DNA of 64,000 nucleotides from Triplophysa rosa (lineage: Eukaryota; Chordata; Actinopteri; Cypriniformes; Nemacheilidae). How positions within the stretch are numbered: the stretch's first letter is position 1; each line of letters opens with the position of its first letter. The notes beneath the pieces were generated by a model that had not been told where the DNA came from, ran no database searches, and saw only the letters and a list, made by a program, of their open reading frames with translations. This document shows positions 22,008-34,320 of the stretch, piece by piece. A program made the position numbers and the translations under genes. The stretch spans positions 3,275,809-3,339,808 of the forward strand of contig NC_079897.1 of assembly GCF_024868665.1 (NCBI RefSeq), written 5' to 3'.

Positions 22008-22800
22008 CTGCCTTCTTTCATCTGATTGGCCACTAGCTCCCGCATTTTTTTAAATAGGGAGGCTCAGAGATGACGTATTTTTGTATGCAAAACTCGAAAG
22101 CGAGTTAGCATTTTAGGACTTCAGGTTCCATCGCTCCAAAGTCAGTGGGTTTTTTCAATGGATTTTTGGTAAATCGCACGAAATAAGGTCTGTGGTGAGC
22201 AAAACCTCTAAATATTTTCACGTTTTATTCTATGACATAAAACACACCAATTATTAACCGCTTGTGATTTTTTAAAGCCTTATTGTTACTTAAAAACGGC
22301 GGTTGCTAACAAGTTGCAACCTTTGGCGGGGACGTTAGACGTCATCACGCATATAAAGCTCACAAATAATGCAACATGGGCACAAATATTCATTCACGGA
22401 GTAGGCTAATTACTTTCCAGGGAACACATTTTTAATAAAGTTTTAAAGAGTTGTCGGAGGCTAGATGGTGGTGACGTTGATATCAGGCGACCTGTAGTCT
22501 GTTTATAGCATCGTGTTAGCTTTTTACTTCTGCCGATTGTATTTCGGCTTCAAAAGTAACAAAGGCGGTTGGTGTTCATTTGTGAAGATTATCTTGATAG
22601 ACAAAACGTGTAAACATCATAAACCGTTGTTAATCACAGAGTTTATTTTTTGCGATCTTCCAAAAGTCTATGGGAAAAATGCCTAGGATTTCGACCAAGG
22701 CTTTCGGTCGAGGGAACCAGCGCAGCGCTTACATCCGGGTTAGCCTACAAAATACGTCAGAAACTCCCGCCTTCTTTAATTTCATTGGCCATCAATCATT
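22008..22800. repeat. Fold-back repeat element
   Basis: The left half has caatggatttttggtaaatcgc and gatgacgtatttttgta. The right half has the inverse forms gcgatcttccaaaagtct and acaaaatacgtcag, giving a large imperfect inverted repeat. Short outer words (ctgccttctttcatctgattggcca and ccgccttctttaatttcattggcca, in part) are direct. It looks like a dispersed cyprinid repeat; class not assigned. Confidence 0.5.
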
Positions 22801-23139
22801 TTGACATTGACGAGCGGCGCGCTTTCTGAGAGGTAAAGAAGATCTGAGATCACACCGACGTCCGGACACATCTGCGAGCAAATGCTAGTTTACAATGTTG
22901 TTTCGTAATCAAAAACCTGAAGTTTGGGGAGGTAAACTGGACTAAATCCTCAGCTGTGTTCTGGAACCAGTAAGCAAAACGAAAGTTCAGAGTTTAGCTG
23001 ACGAAACCTGCTTTGAAAGTACTGTATATTGAGTATGAAAGTAGCCTATTTATCCTATCCCATTACCTCCAATTTTCCATGTCAGGGAAAACAACATAAT
23101 GTAATTCACAATGTGACACCATGAGAGTATAGAAAAGCC

Positions 23140-23760
23140 CAGCTAAAACTTTTTGTTAGGTCACGTAAGCCGGAGCCCTGCGGGTACTGTCAGTGGTGCT
23201 GTTTAATTTTGATATCTTGTGATGATATCTTTTTTATTTTGTGTGTTTAGATTGGCAGGGAGGTAGAGAACATGCTGTACTTTGTTTTTATTAGTTATAT
23301 TAATTCAAGTTTTTTTTGTTTTTGCTAAACCTTAATCTGTGTTGCAATTGAAAAAGAAAAGAACCAATATGTAGTCAAAATTCACCCTGCAACATTCTCC
23401 AGTGCAGAGATCACTTATTTAATCATAATTGTTAAAAATGTAGTGTATAGTATATTGTCTAGCCTTCTATTATGCATTTCAAAGAACAATCGTGAGAACA
23501 GACAAAACATTTCACTATGATTGTAAAAATCAGAGTTCAGAGCTGGTGGACAGAATTTTAGTCTTTAATACATGAATAATTGTAAGGTTCCTTAAATATA
23601 TTTAGATTAGCGGCAGGACAGAAAATGTAACATAGGATGTGTGGTCTTTATTAAAAGCTATTTATGTCGTCACAGCGCCTCCCAGTGGAGAACATTATAC
23701 TGTTCAGTCAGTGGTCAGATGTGTTTTCAATGAGGATTCAAAAATATTTTTAACTGTGTT
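23140..23760. repeat. Segmental-duplication block 2, copy 2
   Basis: Counterpart of 10480-11240. It shares ccctgcaacattctc, agtgcagagatcacttattt and a tggagaacat end in the same order. Divergence and small indels indicate an old event. Confidence 0.7.
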
Positions 23761-26303
23761 AACGAGAAGGGTGAAATGTAAGTTATAAAATGAAACGAGT
23801 AAGGTTATCATGTGAGACTTTACCAACACACAATCAGGGGGCTATAAACTTCATTATAGTCAGGAATAAAATGTGGAAAACATTCAGGCCGGAAAGTGTT
23901 TTTAAAACAAGCGTATCGGTCCTATGAAATGGGCAGATAGATATACATATACCATATACAGTAAATACACAGAAAAAACTCTGTTATACTGTGTACAATG
24001 TTTGGGGGAACATTTTAGTAAAATGCAGTATTAGTAACCAGCCACTAGGGGGAAGTATACACAAGCATAAGCCTATGGATGCACAACAGGCAATCTTATG
24101 ACGTCTAAGTGAGTTTTGATGTCTTCATTGGTCCACTTTCACAAATATTGATTCTATTTAATGGATGTAGAAATTATACTGTCAAAACAAAGAAGTCGAA
24201 GGCGATTACTTCAGAATCATAGGGTATCTGCTCAATACAGCAGGAAAAAAGCGAATTTTAGAAGTTGCTCTAGAAAAATATGCTGGCTAAATTGTAAAGT
24301 CAAGATGAAAATAGGTTTGGTCTAAGGTTTACGTCTTTTTTTGTGTTCAACAGAACAGGGAAATATTATTTGTAAATATTGTGAGTGTTCACGTTTCTGT
24401 TCCAGAAGTATGATCCTCCTTATTTGCGAATGCTTTTCTAAATGTTCACCTAAAACATCTCGCTTTTATCAGTGTTATGCTACAAGTGACACTTGTATAG
24501 TAGGTTTTTTTTTTATCAAGAATGCACCACCGTGTCAAAGGTTTTATCACTCTGGAGGCTGCTTTGCGTCGTTGTGCAGTGAAGTGACCCGAATACTAAA
24601 GCAAAGTGGTGGAGGTGTTGTCGAGTGGGAACAGGGGTGGGCGATAGTGGTGGGGGGTGGCTCGCATGATGAGAGTGGATTAGAGATGGGGGAGGGTGGA
24701 GAGTTACGGGCAGTACAGTTTTGCAGCTGTGCGTGTGCTCTGTGTCTGTTTGTGATTATTTGGGGAGGAGGGGGGCAGGAAAGGTTCAGAAGTGTTGGAG
24801 CAGAAAATCTCTCCTCTCCCTACTCTTTATTTTTCTCTTTCTGTCACTGGACCAGACGTAAAGCAACAGCAATTTGTGCGATTTCACAGCTCACCGGCTC
24901 CCAAAAAAACTCTGACAGTCTTACACTAAGAATGGAAGAAAAGCAGGGAGGTATTGAGGGGTAAAATGATGTTATGAACTGAACAGACAGGGGGAATTTG
25001 AAGGACCAGGGATAAAAGAAAGATAAGGGAAGATGTGAAGTAGCAGTAGCGTGTGGATCCGGTCAGCGTTCAGATGAAGGGTCTGACAGTTGAGTTGGTC
25101 GGGGCACAGCTGACAAATGCCTAATGTAGGCCAGTACATCTCCACTTGTTTTGCTTTGGGACTTTATGCGGAACATCGAGTGACAACTCAACATGGGACC
25201 AAAACTATTTATCGTACAAAATGTGATTTTAATGCTGCCAATAAATCACAGCACAGAATTTATTGTGGTGCTCTCCATTTGTAAATCTTCTGGCATAGCC
25301 TATGTACTATCACATAAACTAAGCAAAATATCTAATATTAAAAATGTTTCACTGTAGTCTAAATTCATAATGCTCTCTTTGGCACCGCTATGGTGTTTTC
25401 ACCCAAATGAAGATAAAACGTTTCCAATAATTGAAAAGATGTTTGCCAGGACAATTACAAGAACCACTTTAGAGATGTGATGCTCAGGTGCTCTCAAGAT
25501 AAGACCTGTCACCTGAGTTCTTTGTCTCGATGGGTGTGAGACATCTGGATTGGCTTTTAAGGTCAGTCACAGGACAGGAAGCCCCTTTAATCCTTCCAGC
25601 TGTGAAGTGAGAAGGATATTTAGTTGGATTGCAGTAGCTGCCCACATCTCCAACCTGTTTCTACCCTTAATATTTGAAACAGATCATATCGTTTTTTTCT
25701 AAACTTATTTAATGTTAGTAAAATTTTGGCACCAAATGTAATTAAAAATAGCCATTTTTGATATAAAACAAATGTACGACTTTTGTTTTATATAAAAAAT
25801 GTCTATACCTGGAAAAATCTTTCTTTTTTAATTTTAATAAATGGCTGCTTGTTTAATCGGTGCATGATTCATAATAAACAACATGCATAAAGAATTCATT
25901 AGTATGAATAATCAAAGAATACCTTTGTATTTAAAAAATCAAGATTGTGAATGCGACAGGTGCGCCACAGTATAAAATGGCAATCATGAGGTCTGTGTAA
26001 AGTCTGTTTCTCCTCACTTTCTGTTAGACACCCTAACCTTAGATTTGAACTGCTGCTGCTGGCTTTCTGGTCTAAAGTGTTTCACTACAACGCTTCAGCT
26101 GCGTCCGCTGGCATTTTGAGCACAAGTGATCAAGTGTTTGCATTTCTATCAAAGTGGAGCGGGATTCTCTTCAGGTGGATTATGCGATTGACAGCTCGTA
26201 CATCCCAAAGCTTCTGTACAGTGTTCTGGTGTGAGCGGCAATAGGCATATTTTTTAGCTGGACTGTAAATGTACAGTTATTTGATTTTGAAAGTCCTATA
26301 AAA
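23761..26303. other. Intergenic sequence, possible regulatory DNA
   Basis: No supported gene. 24540-24960 is GC-richer, G/T-biased and non-repetitive. It contains an open frame of about 207 codons, but the composition is low-complexity and no domain is recognised. The remainder is AT-rich unique-looking DNA. Confidence 0.35.
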
Positions 26304-26597
26304 CAGTGGTTCTCAAACTTTTTTGTTGTAAGCCCCCTTTGTGTAGAGTACATTGCTTTGCGGCCCCCCCAAATACAGATTTATAATCTTAAAATTTTTA
26401 TTAAACCAAGAAAATATTCAGTTAAACAATGCTAAAACATCAATTCTTTTGGTTGGTAGCGTTGTTTTTCTGATGTTTGATTGCACAAAATTTATGATAA
26501 ATATCTATATTTCTAAAATGCCACAAAATCTGTGGCCCCCCCTGGAACCATCTTGGGGCCCCCCAGGAGGCCACGGCCCTCAGTTTGAGAACCACTG
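26304..26597. mobile_element. hAT-type MITE (294 bp)
   Basis: Ends cagtggttctcaaactt and its inverse agtttgagaaccactg, classic hAT (Charlie-like) termini. Flanked by a perfect 8-bp duplication, ctataaaa, at 26296-26303 and 26598-26605. The interior is AT-rich, with cccccc stretches near both ends. Non-coding. Confidence 0.9.
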
Positions 26598-27157
26598 CTA
26601 TAAAAATACTGTATTGTAAAATCTGCCCAATGCAATGAATAGGAAATACGGCAGATTGTAAAGAAGCATTGTGGATTCATGTTGATGATTCTAAGTACAA
26701 CCTGAAAGAAGTACAGTATTTATTTGATTAGTCAATTATTTACATTTGGAAACTGTCTGTGTATTATGCGTATAATCTGTGTTTAATCTGTATTTTGTGT
26801 GTATATTTTTTGTGCATCTCTTGTATATACTGTGTGTGTGCGTGCGTGTGCTATATTGTTATAATGTATCGTAATCTTCACACTATTTCTCAAGATTCAT
26901 TCAAACTACACAAGTGCTGTTGGAGATGTGAAAATAAAATGTATTTGATTTTGATATCATTTTTAATGAATTTACTCATTTAAATTTTGGCATTTACCAG
27001 AAGGGAGTTATGAGGACATACGAATAAACCACACCATTGTTCTATATGATTTTCCACCCACTGAGCTCACATCTATCCACATTGTTCTAGTCTAAATTGG
27101 GATTTTTTGTTTATGTGTAAAATGTGCTTTTTTATGGCTTTGATTTCTAAACATTAC
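26598..27157. other. Intergenic sequence, no gene seen
   Basis: AT-rich, with a short TG run near 26830-26850. Confidence 0.35.
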
Positions 27158-27397
27158 GGCCCGGTTTCACACACAAGGCTTAAGGCTAGTCTCAGACTAA
27201 AAGGAATGTGTGACCTGTCTTAACTGAATATAACTTGCCCAGAAACATCTTGAAATATATTAGTGCCATTGTTTTGTCTCAAGATGCACACCAGTAATGT
27301 ATTCTTCTAAGGCATTTTCATAAAAGCGACATAAATATCTTAATTCAACTAAGGCATAGTCCTGGCTTAAACTAAGCCATGTCTGTGAAACCGGACC
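27158..27397. mobile_element. MITE related to 13228-13490
   Basis: Left end ggcccggtttcacacac and right end gtctgtgaaaccggacc are inverted repeats with few mismatches. The interior shares gttttgtctcaagatgcaca and aaggcatagtcctggctt with the copy at 13228. Confidence 0.7.
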
Positions 27398-29086
27398 TAC
27401 ATCTATTTTAATAGTACATGCACTTTAGAACCATTTCAAATAAAGAAAAGATTCCTCATGGCCACTAGACATAAATACAATGAAACATGTTGGTACATTT
27501 TGTCTATTAAGAAAATAAAATGTGAAAGAAATTGACATAATGGCCAACTTTAACATACGTTTAATAGATTAATTGAGTGTAGCAGGTACAGACAAACACT
27601 GTCTTATTTAAGCATTCTGTGTGGCCCCCGTTTTCTCACATGACCATGGAATTAGCATGCAGGGTGAAGGGTCAAGTGAAGGTGCCATCCCCGAGCAGCC
27701 AGCTGGAAAGCTCGGAGTTCAGGGGTCATGGAAAATATGCTTGACTGGTTGACTTGTCATACAAATCAAATCAGCTACTTGCTGTACTTTGCGGTTTAAT
27801 CTGACCCAGCCTATTAACAGAGCAGCAGACGGCTACAATACAGTATTCCCTCTATATATCTTTGTCTGTATTTTCATTTCTAACCTTTTTATTGAGACAT
27901 CTCCACAGATGCATAATTGGTATGAAAGATACGTTGCTACAAAGATTCTAGTTAAACTTTGTATTCCCTCTGTGACTTTGACCTTGCCTTCCCCACAAGC
28001 ATTTGTACGACTCTGATTTATCTGTCAGATTAATTTTGTTGGCTGCATTGAAATGTGTTTAAGATGGAGGTCTTCGGGTCAAAGATGGCAGCCAATAAAT
28101 TGAAGGAAAAAAAGAGGGCAGCTGAGTTAAAGCAAATTGTCGGAGGACGGTATAATTGAAAGTATTGTATTTGCACGAAAAATGTAGCACCTCTGAACTA
28201 CAGTTTCAGTGTTTATGGGATATGTAATTGTGTTCACAATTAATTGTCTGTTAAACACAAGAATCAATAACTTCATGTAAACAAGCAATGGAAAATTAAC
28301 AACTTACTAAGACTGCATCGTATAGGGAATGCATTGTTAGAATAGTGTGGATTCCAATAAAATCAATAAGTGTTTTCATAAAGATCTTAGCTGGCATGTT
28401 TTGTTATTTTCAGTTTTGCATGCCTTGCAACAGTTAAGGCTCTCCACACATATATTTATCCACAAAGCATATCAGGCATCAGAAAACAGTAGAAGTTAAA
28501 CTGAATCCAAAACGCTGCGATGCGCCATGAGGCTAATTCACACTCATCCAACAAAAACCAACAAATTCCAACATTCTAAATGTTCATTGACATTGATCCA
28601 ACAAGCACAGTGTCTTCTGACTTAAACTCCTTTTTAGGTTTCAAACATGGTTTCAAAGCAACTACATAAACAAACGTTACTCCGCATGCACGCTTTTGTG
28701 GCCCAAACTTAACATCATTATAGAGTCTCTGTAGATTATTTCCGATAACAAGCAAAAAAATAAGAAGTAAATTACATTAGCTAGCAAGATAAAAGTATGT
28801 CTAGCCAGTATTATTTTGGGTTACCAGTAGAAGAACAGTTACTTGGCTAAACTTAAATGCGACTAAGTTACACGACCCATTCAACAAATAGTTTATTTAA
28901 TCAAATGAATATACAATAAAATTCAACAAATTGTTTATTTAATACAGCTATTATACAATAAAATATTAATTATCATTAATATGAATGTAAATTAAATAAA
29001 ATGTTAATAGTTATGTTATTAACCGATCGACAAACACAGAGCAGAAGTTAACTTCGGGCCAGGCGTGTGCATCCGATGATTTTGCC
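27398..29086. other. Intergenic sequence, no gene seen
   Basis: Mostly AT-rich. 27600-27780 is non-repetitive, with receptor-like half-sites (agggtcaagtgaaggtg, ggggtca), and could be regulatory. No coding exon supported. Confidence 0.35.
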
Positions 29087-29325
29087 TTTATGACTTACTT
29101 TCTTCTGCAGAACACAAAAGAAGATATTTTGAAGAATAATTGTAACCGAACAACGGTTGCATAGACACAAAAACCAATGGAAGTCAATGGTACCTCAGTT
29201 TGTTGGGTTACCAACATTCTTCAGAATATCTTCCTTTGTGAAGAAAGAAAATCATACAGGTTTGAAATGACAGGTGGGTGAGTAAATGATGACAGAATTT
29301 TCATTTTTGGGTGACCTATCTGTGA
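29087..29325. repeat. Fold-back MITE copy, left end lost
   Basis: Has gacttactttcttctgcaga, ggttaccaacattcttcaga, aatcatacaggtttgaaatg and the terminal gacagaattttcatttttgg of the family at 5199. The outermost left end is missing. Confidence 0.65.
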
Positions 29326-29489
29326 AATTTAAAACGTTGCTTAATTTTAATTCAGCCAAGCTAACAGTTTGAACGTGTTTTAAAAGCACTTCGAAAGAGC
29401 AAATAGATCAACACTACTTCAGAGGGAGGTCTGCACAAATGTACAAGCTTATAAGGCCGATATTTATTTGTGATTATTTACAAGCTTTT

Positions 29490-30115
29490 TATCTCAATTT
29501 CTTTGCCCTTGGCAGTGGACGGGTCTCTCTGACTGAACCCAAGGCCTGCTGGTCATTCATCTCTTCACAGGCACCTAATGCGGAGGAGTCGCTAGAGCGA
29601 AAAGCTGTCAGGGCTGTTTTTCATTCATCGCCCATTTTCCCGCATACATTTCAATTAGAGGGGCTTCGGGATGCTCCCGGTCCGCCAGGGAAAGTCTGGC
29701 GAAGCCATCGTTTAATACTCCCATCTGTAAGATAAATATTAGCCCCATCGCTGCTCCTATCGATTTGCGCTAAGGTTAAAAGCTTTAAGGACCTTGGCTT
29801 CGATATGGGCCTCTTGACAACTTCCCTACACCCCCACGGTCAGATCGTACGGAGGTCCGACCCAGACGGTTGAATTCTGGCCCTTGATTTCTTCCCCCAT
29901 TTGTGATTAAATGTTGCCTCCTTCCCGTCACCTCAACCTTAACCCTGGACCTCTCCGCTCCCAGGTCACCTAACCTTGAACCCAATTACAAGATAAGGTT
30001 ACTTAAAGGTGACCCTTGCTTTGCTTTACTCAGCTAATAGGGCGGTCGAGAAAAAGGCGGGCGCAGCTGATACGCTTCTAGCTAATTCACAGGGGTTGAC
30101 AAAGGTCGTACTCGA
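29490..30115. promoter_or_regulatory. Candidate conserved non-coding block
   Basis: Compositionally complex, non-repetitive sequence between AT-rich repeats. It contains multiple homeodomain-type ATTA/TAAT sites, a tgacaaaggtcg DR1-like motif at 30097-30108 and several GGTCA half-sites (aggtcacctaacc, aggtgaccc). No exon-like coding frame with splice sites is seen. Such blocks commonly flank developmental regulators such as the NR2F genes; conservation is unproven. Confidence 0.35.
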
Positions 30116-31838
30116 GCCATAAAGAAGAGCTTCGATCTCTCATGCGAAATGAAACTCAGCAATACACAGAGACAGTCAGGCAAAGAGCCAAACGTGCAGC
30201 AGCCAATTGAAATGCGACATTTTTTATACAGTACATTATGGGTAACTTGAGTGTTAACAGTCATGGGCTTCTAAAGCACATGCATTAACTCAAGTGTCAT
30301 TTCACAAATGGCGAACAGTTTTAAAGTCAGTTTTTAAAGTCACTGAAACAAATAGTTCTCCAAAAAATAAATATTATGTCATTTTTTACTAAACCCTGTC
30401 GTTCCCTTTATGTATGCTTTATGTTTTTCTGCAGAACAAATATTTGTTCCTTTATTTGAAATCACATCCAAAATATATTTATATATATTATATATATTAT
30501 ATTTACAAACCAATGATTCATGTCACTTGTCATTTAGCAGATCATTTGCATGCACAGCTGTTATTACAGAGACAATCCTGCTGGAGGAATCTAAGGTTAA
30601 GCGTTCTGCTTTAGGGCACAATGCTGCTTGAGTTGAATAGAGTTGATCTTGATAACCCTCTGGACCTTTGAAATTTAGATCTTGATCTAAATGACTGTTG
30701 CTTTGGACAGAGCATTTAGCCTTTAAGCAGTCAAGATCCATTAACAGTATAGATTACATACACCTCAACACATTTCAAAACCCACTGTGTCAGAACAATA
30801 GCATTTCCTTCATCAATGTTATAATGGTGAAGCCATGAGAAATGTTCTTTATTCCATCATTTCAATTCCTTGTGTATTATTCAATATATTGTCATTTTGA
30901 TATACCAGCATTAACAGTGTATTATTCTATACACTGTATTTTTGAATATATAAAATGATGTACAGTAATATATTGACAGTTAATATATGTTTTCTTTGCG
31001 CAAGAATGCACCAGAGAAGTGATACTAAACCTATACTAAAACTGTACAGGTTGGAGTATACCTTACCTGCAAGCCACTTTGGAGAAAAGCGTCCGCCAAA
31101 TGCATTCATGTAAATTTCACCAGTCATAAATCTAAAAATGAAAAATAGTTATTTCTATTTTCTTATATAAAATTAAGCCTTATTTTAGGAGCAATTTTGA
31201 AATCAAAAGACACAGGACTGATAAATACTTTACTAAGTCACGGTACATCATTACATCATCAGCTATGTTGTCAAACAAGATAGACATTTAGCAATTTAGC
31301 AAGATATTTAAATCGGCATAATTACAGGAGGGCCTGGAGGTCCCCTTAATTTCATGTCTGAACCCCCCAGCTTTCCACTTGCTTCTATATAGAATACACA
31401 TGTACATTTTGGTGGTCCCCCCAAAAAATTCAATTCTGACTACACCACTGATTTAAATACTTTTTCTTTTTTGATCCTCCCATCATTTGAATGAATAGAG
31501 CTGCTTGCAGCCGAAGTGCATGAACTTATCAGCTCATTGTTTTATGTAAACCCTTAAAATAGGTCATTGCATTTTTGTGTGGAGAACAAAGGGACTCAAT
31601 AGACTTTCCCACAAATCCCACCATACCAGTATGTTCAAAAGATCTGTTTACCATTAACAAAACATGACTGCAGTGATGTTGTTCTCTGTATAGAGAAACC
31701 TAGACAGAAAAAACAGTGTGAAACAAATAAATGGTATGCCGGCGATTGAAATAAAACCATTCCAGCTGTAGTTTTTAATACATTGCCAGCATCGCCTGAA
31801 CGCTTAATGCCAGAAAGCAGAGAAAAGACAAAGAGAAC

Positions 31839-31891
<53 letters not shown>

Positions 31892-32793
31892 TGAAAAATA
31901 TTAAGAGTATCCTGGTAGCAGAATAGCCCGTTGACCGCTGCTTGAACCTTCTGCTGAACTGAGAATGAACCCTCAACTTGAGGAGCGTCGGTCACGGATC
32001 TCCCTGGGAGCTACAAACGGGCAGCCAGCCCCGAGACCAGCACACAAGCACTTAATTCAAACGTCTCACACTACACACCCGTGTACACACACATCACACA
32101 CTTTTCTCGCTTTCTCACACCTTCGCAATATCTACACCACAAACAGACGCACAGCGACAGTCATAGAAGATCAACTCTAGCCGCCTTTCTTGCTATGTGG
32201 TCTGTAAAACACCGGGGTGTGAGGTCATGCCACATCCAGGTTTATTGATTGCGAATTTAAGTTTTAAATTGTCTAAAACTCTACACACACACTTTATTGA
32301 GTACATACGCAACGGCTCTGTAATCCTCTTGATATAATACGGCCACACAGCGATTGCAAAACGCAGCACATGGGTCATGGACGGGTCAGTGTCGTTCATA
32401 CCATTCCTGAGTCTGTTTGGTATTCTGTTGCTACTGTCACAGGACTTTAGTCATGTTTTGCAGTGTAAACTGGTCAGGATAAAGCTGATTTACTGGTGGG
32501 AGTCTAATTGAACATTAGCATTGTGCTTGAATTGGGGCAAATGTAAGCCTGGGGGTGTCAAGCAGAGGTGAAAGGAAAACCAGAACCTATATGAAATGCA
32601 CACGCTGGACCATTAGAGTACTGACAGTGTGTTAAACATACAGTAGAGAGCACAGACATGTGACACAACATAAGAAAACACATCGATTTCTTTTACCCTG
32701 AGGAAAATGTTATTGCTCAAAAGTTTATGGAGTTCTCAGCTGTGTTTCACCTTTGCTGTAAATTAAGTAGATTTTCTAAATAAGGGACTGTTC
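30116..32793. other. Intergenic sequence with small repeat relics
   Basis: 31075-31110 resembles, on the minus strand, the common fish word gcatttggcggacgctttt found at the ends of SINE/LINE-type repeats. 31385-31450 ends ctacaccactg, like a hAT terminus, but no partner end is seen. 30340-30430 is a decayed fold-back MITE end. No gene supported. Confidence 0.4.
31841..31889. repeat. (GA)n microsatellite
   Basis: About 24 uninterrupted GA units. Confidence 0.95.
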
Positions 32794-33170
32794 AAAGGAA
32801 TAGTTCACCCAAAAATGAACATTCTGTCATGAATTACTCAACCTCAATTTGTTCCAGACCTGTATACATTTTTGTGTTCTGTTGAAAAATGTTAGCAACT
32901 GAGATTTCTGGGGTAGTCAAAAATAGTAGTCAAAGATTTCCCAGAACTGTTTGTTTTCCTGAATTCTTCAAATATCTTCTTTTGTGTTTAACAGAACACA
33001 AGAAATGTACAATCATTTTTCCTACTATACGGCAGTCAGTGATGTCCGAGAAGTCATAGTTGCTAACGTTCTTCCTAATATCTTCCAAATGTGTACAAGA
33101 AAACAAAAACGTTTATACAGGTTTAGTAATTCATGACAGAATTGTTATTTTTGGGCGGATTATCCCTTTA
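32794..33170. repeat. Fold-back MITE copy (377 bp)
   Basis: Starts aaaggaatagttcacccaaa and ends with tatttttgggcggattatcc then cttta. Interior words ttcttttgtgtttaacagaa are mirrored by ttttgtgttctgttgaaaaa. Same family as 5199-5515. Confidence 0.75.
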
Positions 33171-34047
33171 TCAAAAGCTTTTTTTAAATGATATGATAAT
33201 CGAAATTTAACAAATAAAAAAGGTATTGTTTTTCCTTGGTCCACATTAGTATTTTAATATTACTGTATATATTAAATTCTATAGTTCTTTAAAAAATAGT
33301 ATATGAGTTTATTTGCAAGAAACAAATAACTCAAAATAATGTTTTTTTTATTGTGCATTCCAAGTAATATAAATTAAACTGCTGTTGAGTTATTTTGATT
33401 AAGTAATAATATCTAAAAAAAACTTTGACATAACTTAGTCCATTTGTGTTGGGATAACATGAATCATTTTCATTGACTAACTGAAACTACACAGCGGATT
33501 GAGTTCCCAGCATGCTTTACTATTATGACTGGATTTAGATTTAAAATTGATAAAGTGCTACTGTATTTGTGATTTCGTGAGGATAAGGAGATTGTTAGTG
33601 TTTACTGTTCTGTAATGTTAAAATTCAAAAGATTTTCTGTTGTCTGTGATTTTTGGGGGGGTTACCATAGTGGTGACGAGTAAATGTTTTACTTAGGTTG
33701 GGGACGAGCACATTTATACCATTGTATACATCCAGCTTTACTCAGTGAGTAAATACTCTGCAAATGCAGTAAACCCTCTTGTGCTCCCTGCTAGCACCAT
33801 ACATTACATATGGTAAAAAAAAGATGTTCATTTAAAAAATAGTGTTGCACTGAAGCATTCACATTTAATTGGCTTAACACACCTGACATTAAATAAAATA
33901 AGTTGATGAACTTTTAACAGTTTACTGTCACATTTTCACCTGTAAATGTTGGTGTTATAATTAACTCTGTCATTAGAGGGCGCTCTGTAGTCTGAGTTGT
34001 CTGCTAGCATAAAAGATGGCAGAGAAGAAGCATTAGGGAGGAAGTAA
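33171..34047. other. Intergenic sequence, no gene seen
   Basis: AT-rich, nothing supported. Confidence 0.35.
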
Positions 34048-34320
34048 GGGCCGTTTCTCAATATTTCTCCTTGTCTGTACTTGTGTCCTTGTGGACTTGT
34101 GAAACGTCATCAGAAACAGCCCAAGTACTGTTCCAAATCAAAGTTCACATCTAGCCAAGTACAGTTCAAATCCCCGGATGTGTTCTTGCTCTGCCCCTTT
34201 TATCGAGGTTGCATAGGTAGGTGACTTGTGCGGACTTGATAGGGGTCATAACCCAGAATTCAGTTCGCTCCAACTGACGTTCCGTAATTGCGGAAGAGAG
34301 AACGCACAACTGTAAGTAAT
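34048..34320. repeat. Probable dispersed DNA repeat fragment
   Basis: Starts gggccgtttctcaatatttc, with internal repeats of cttgtcc/acttgtg and aagtac. I recognise it as a repeat-like sequence, but no paired terminal repeat could be delimited. Confidence 0.3.

Noticed and set aside
24341..24964. Open frame of 207 codons on the plus strand
   Set aside because: G/T-biased low-complexity translation, no domain, no splice-supported exon and no homologue recognised.
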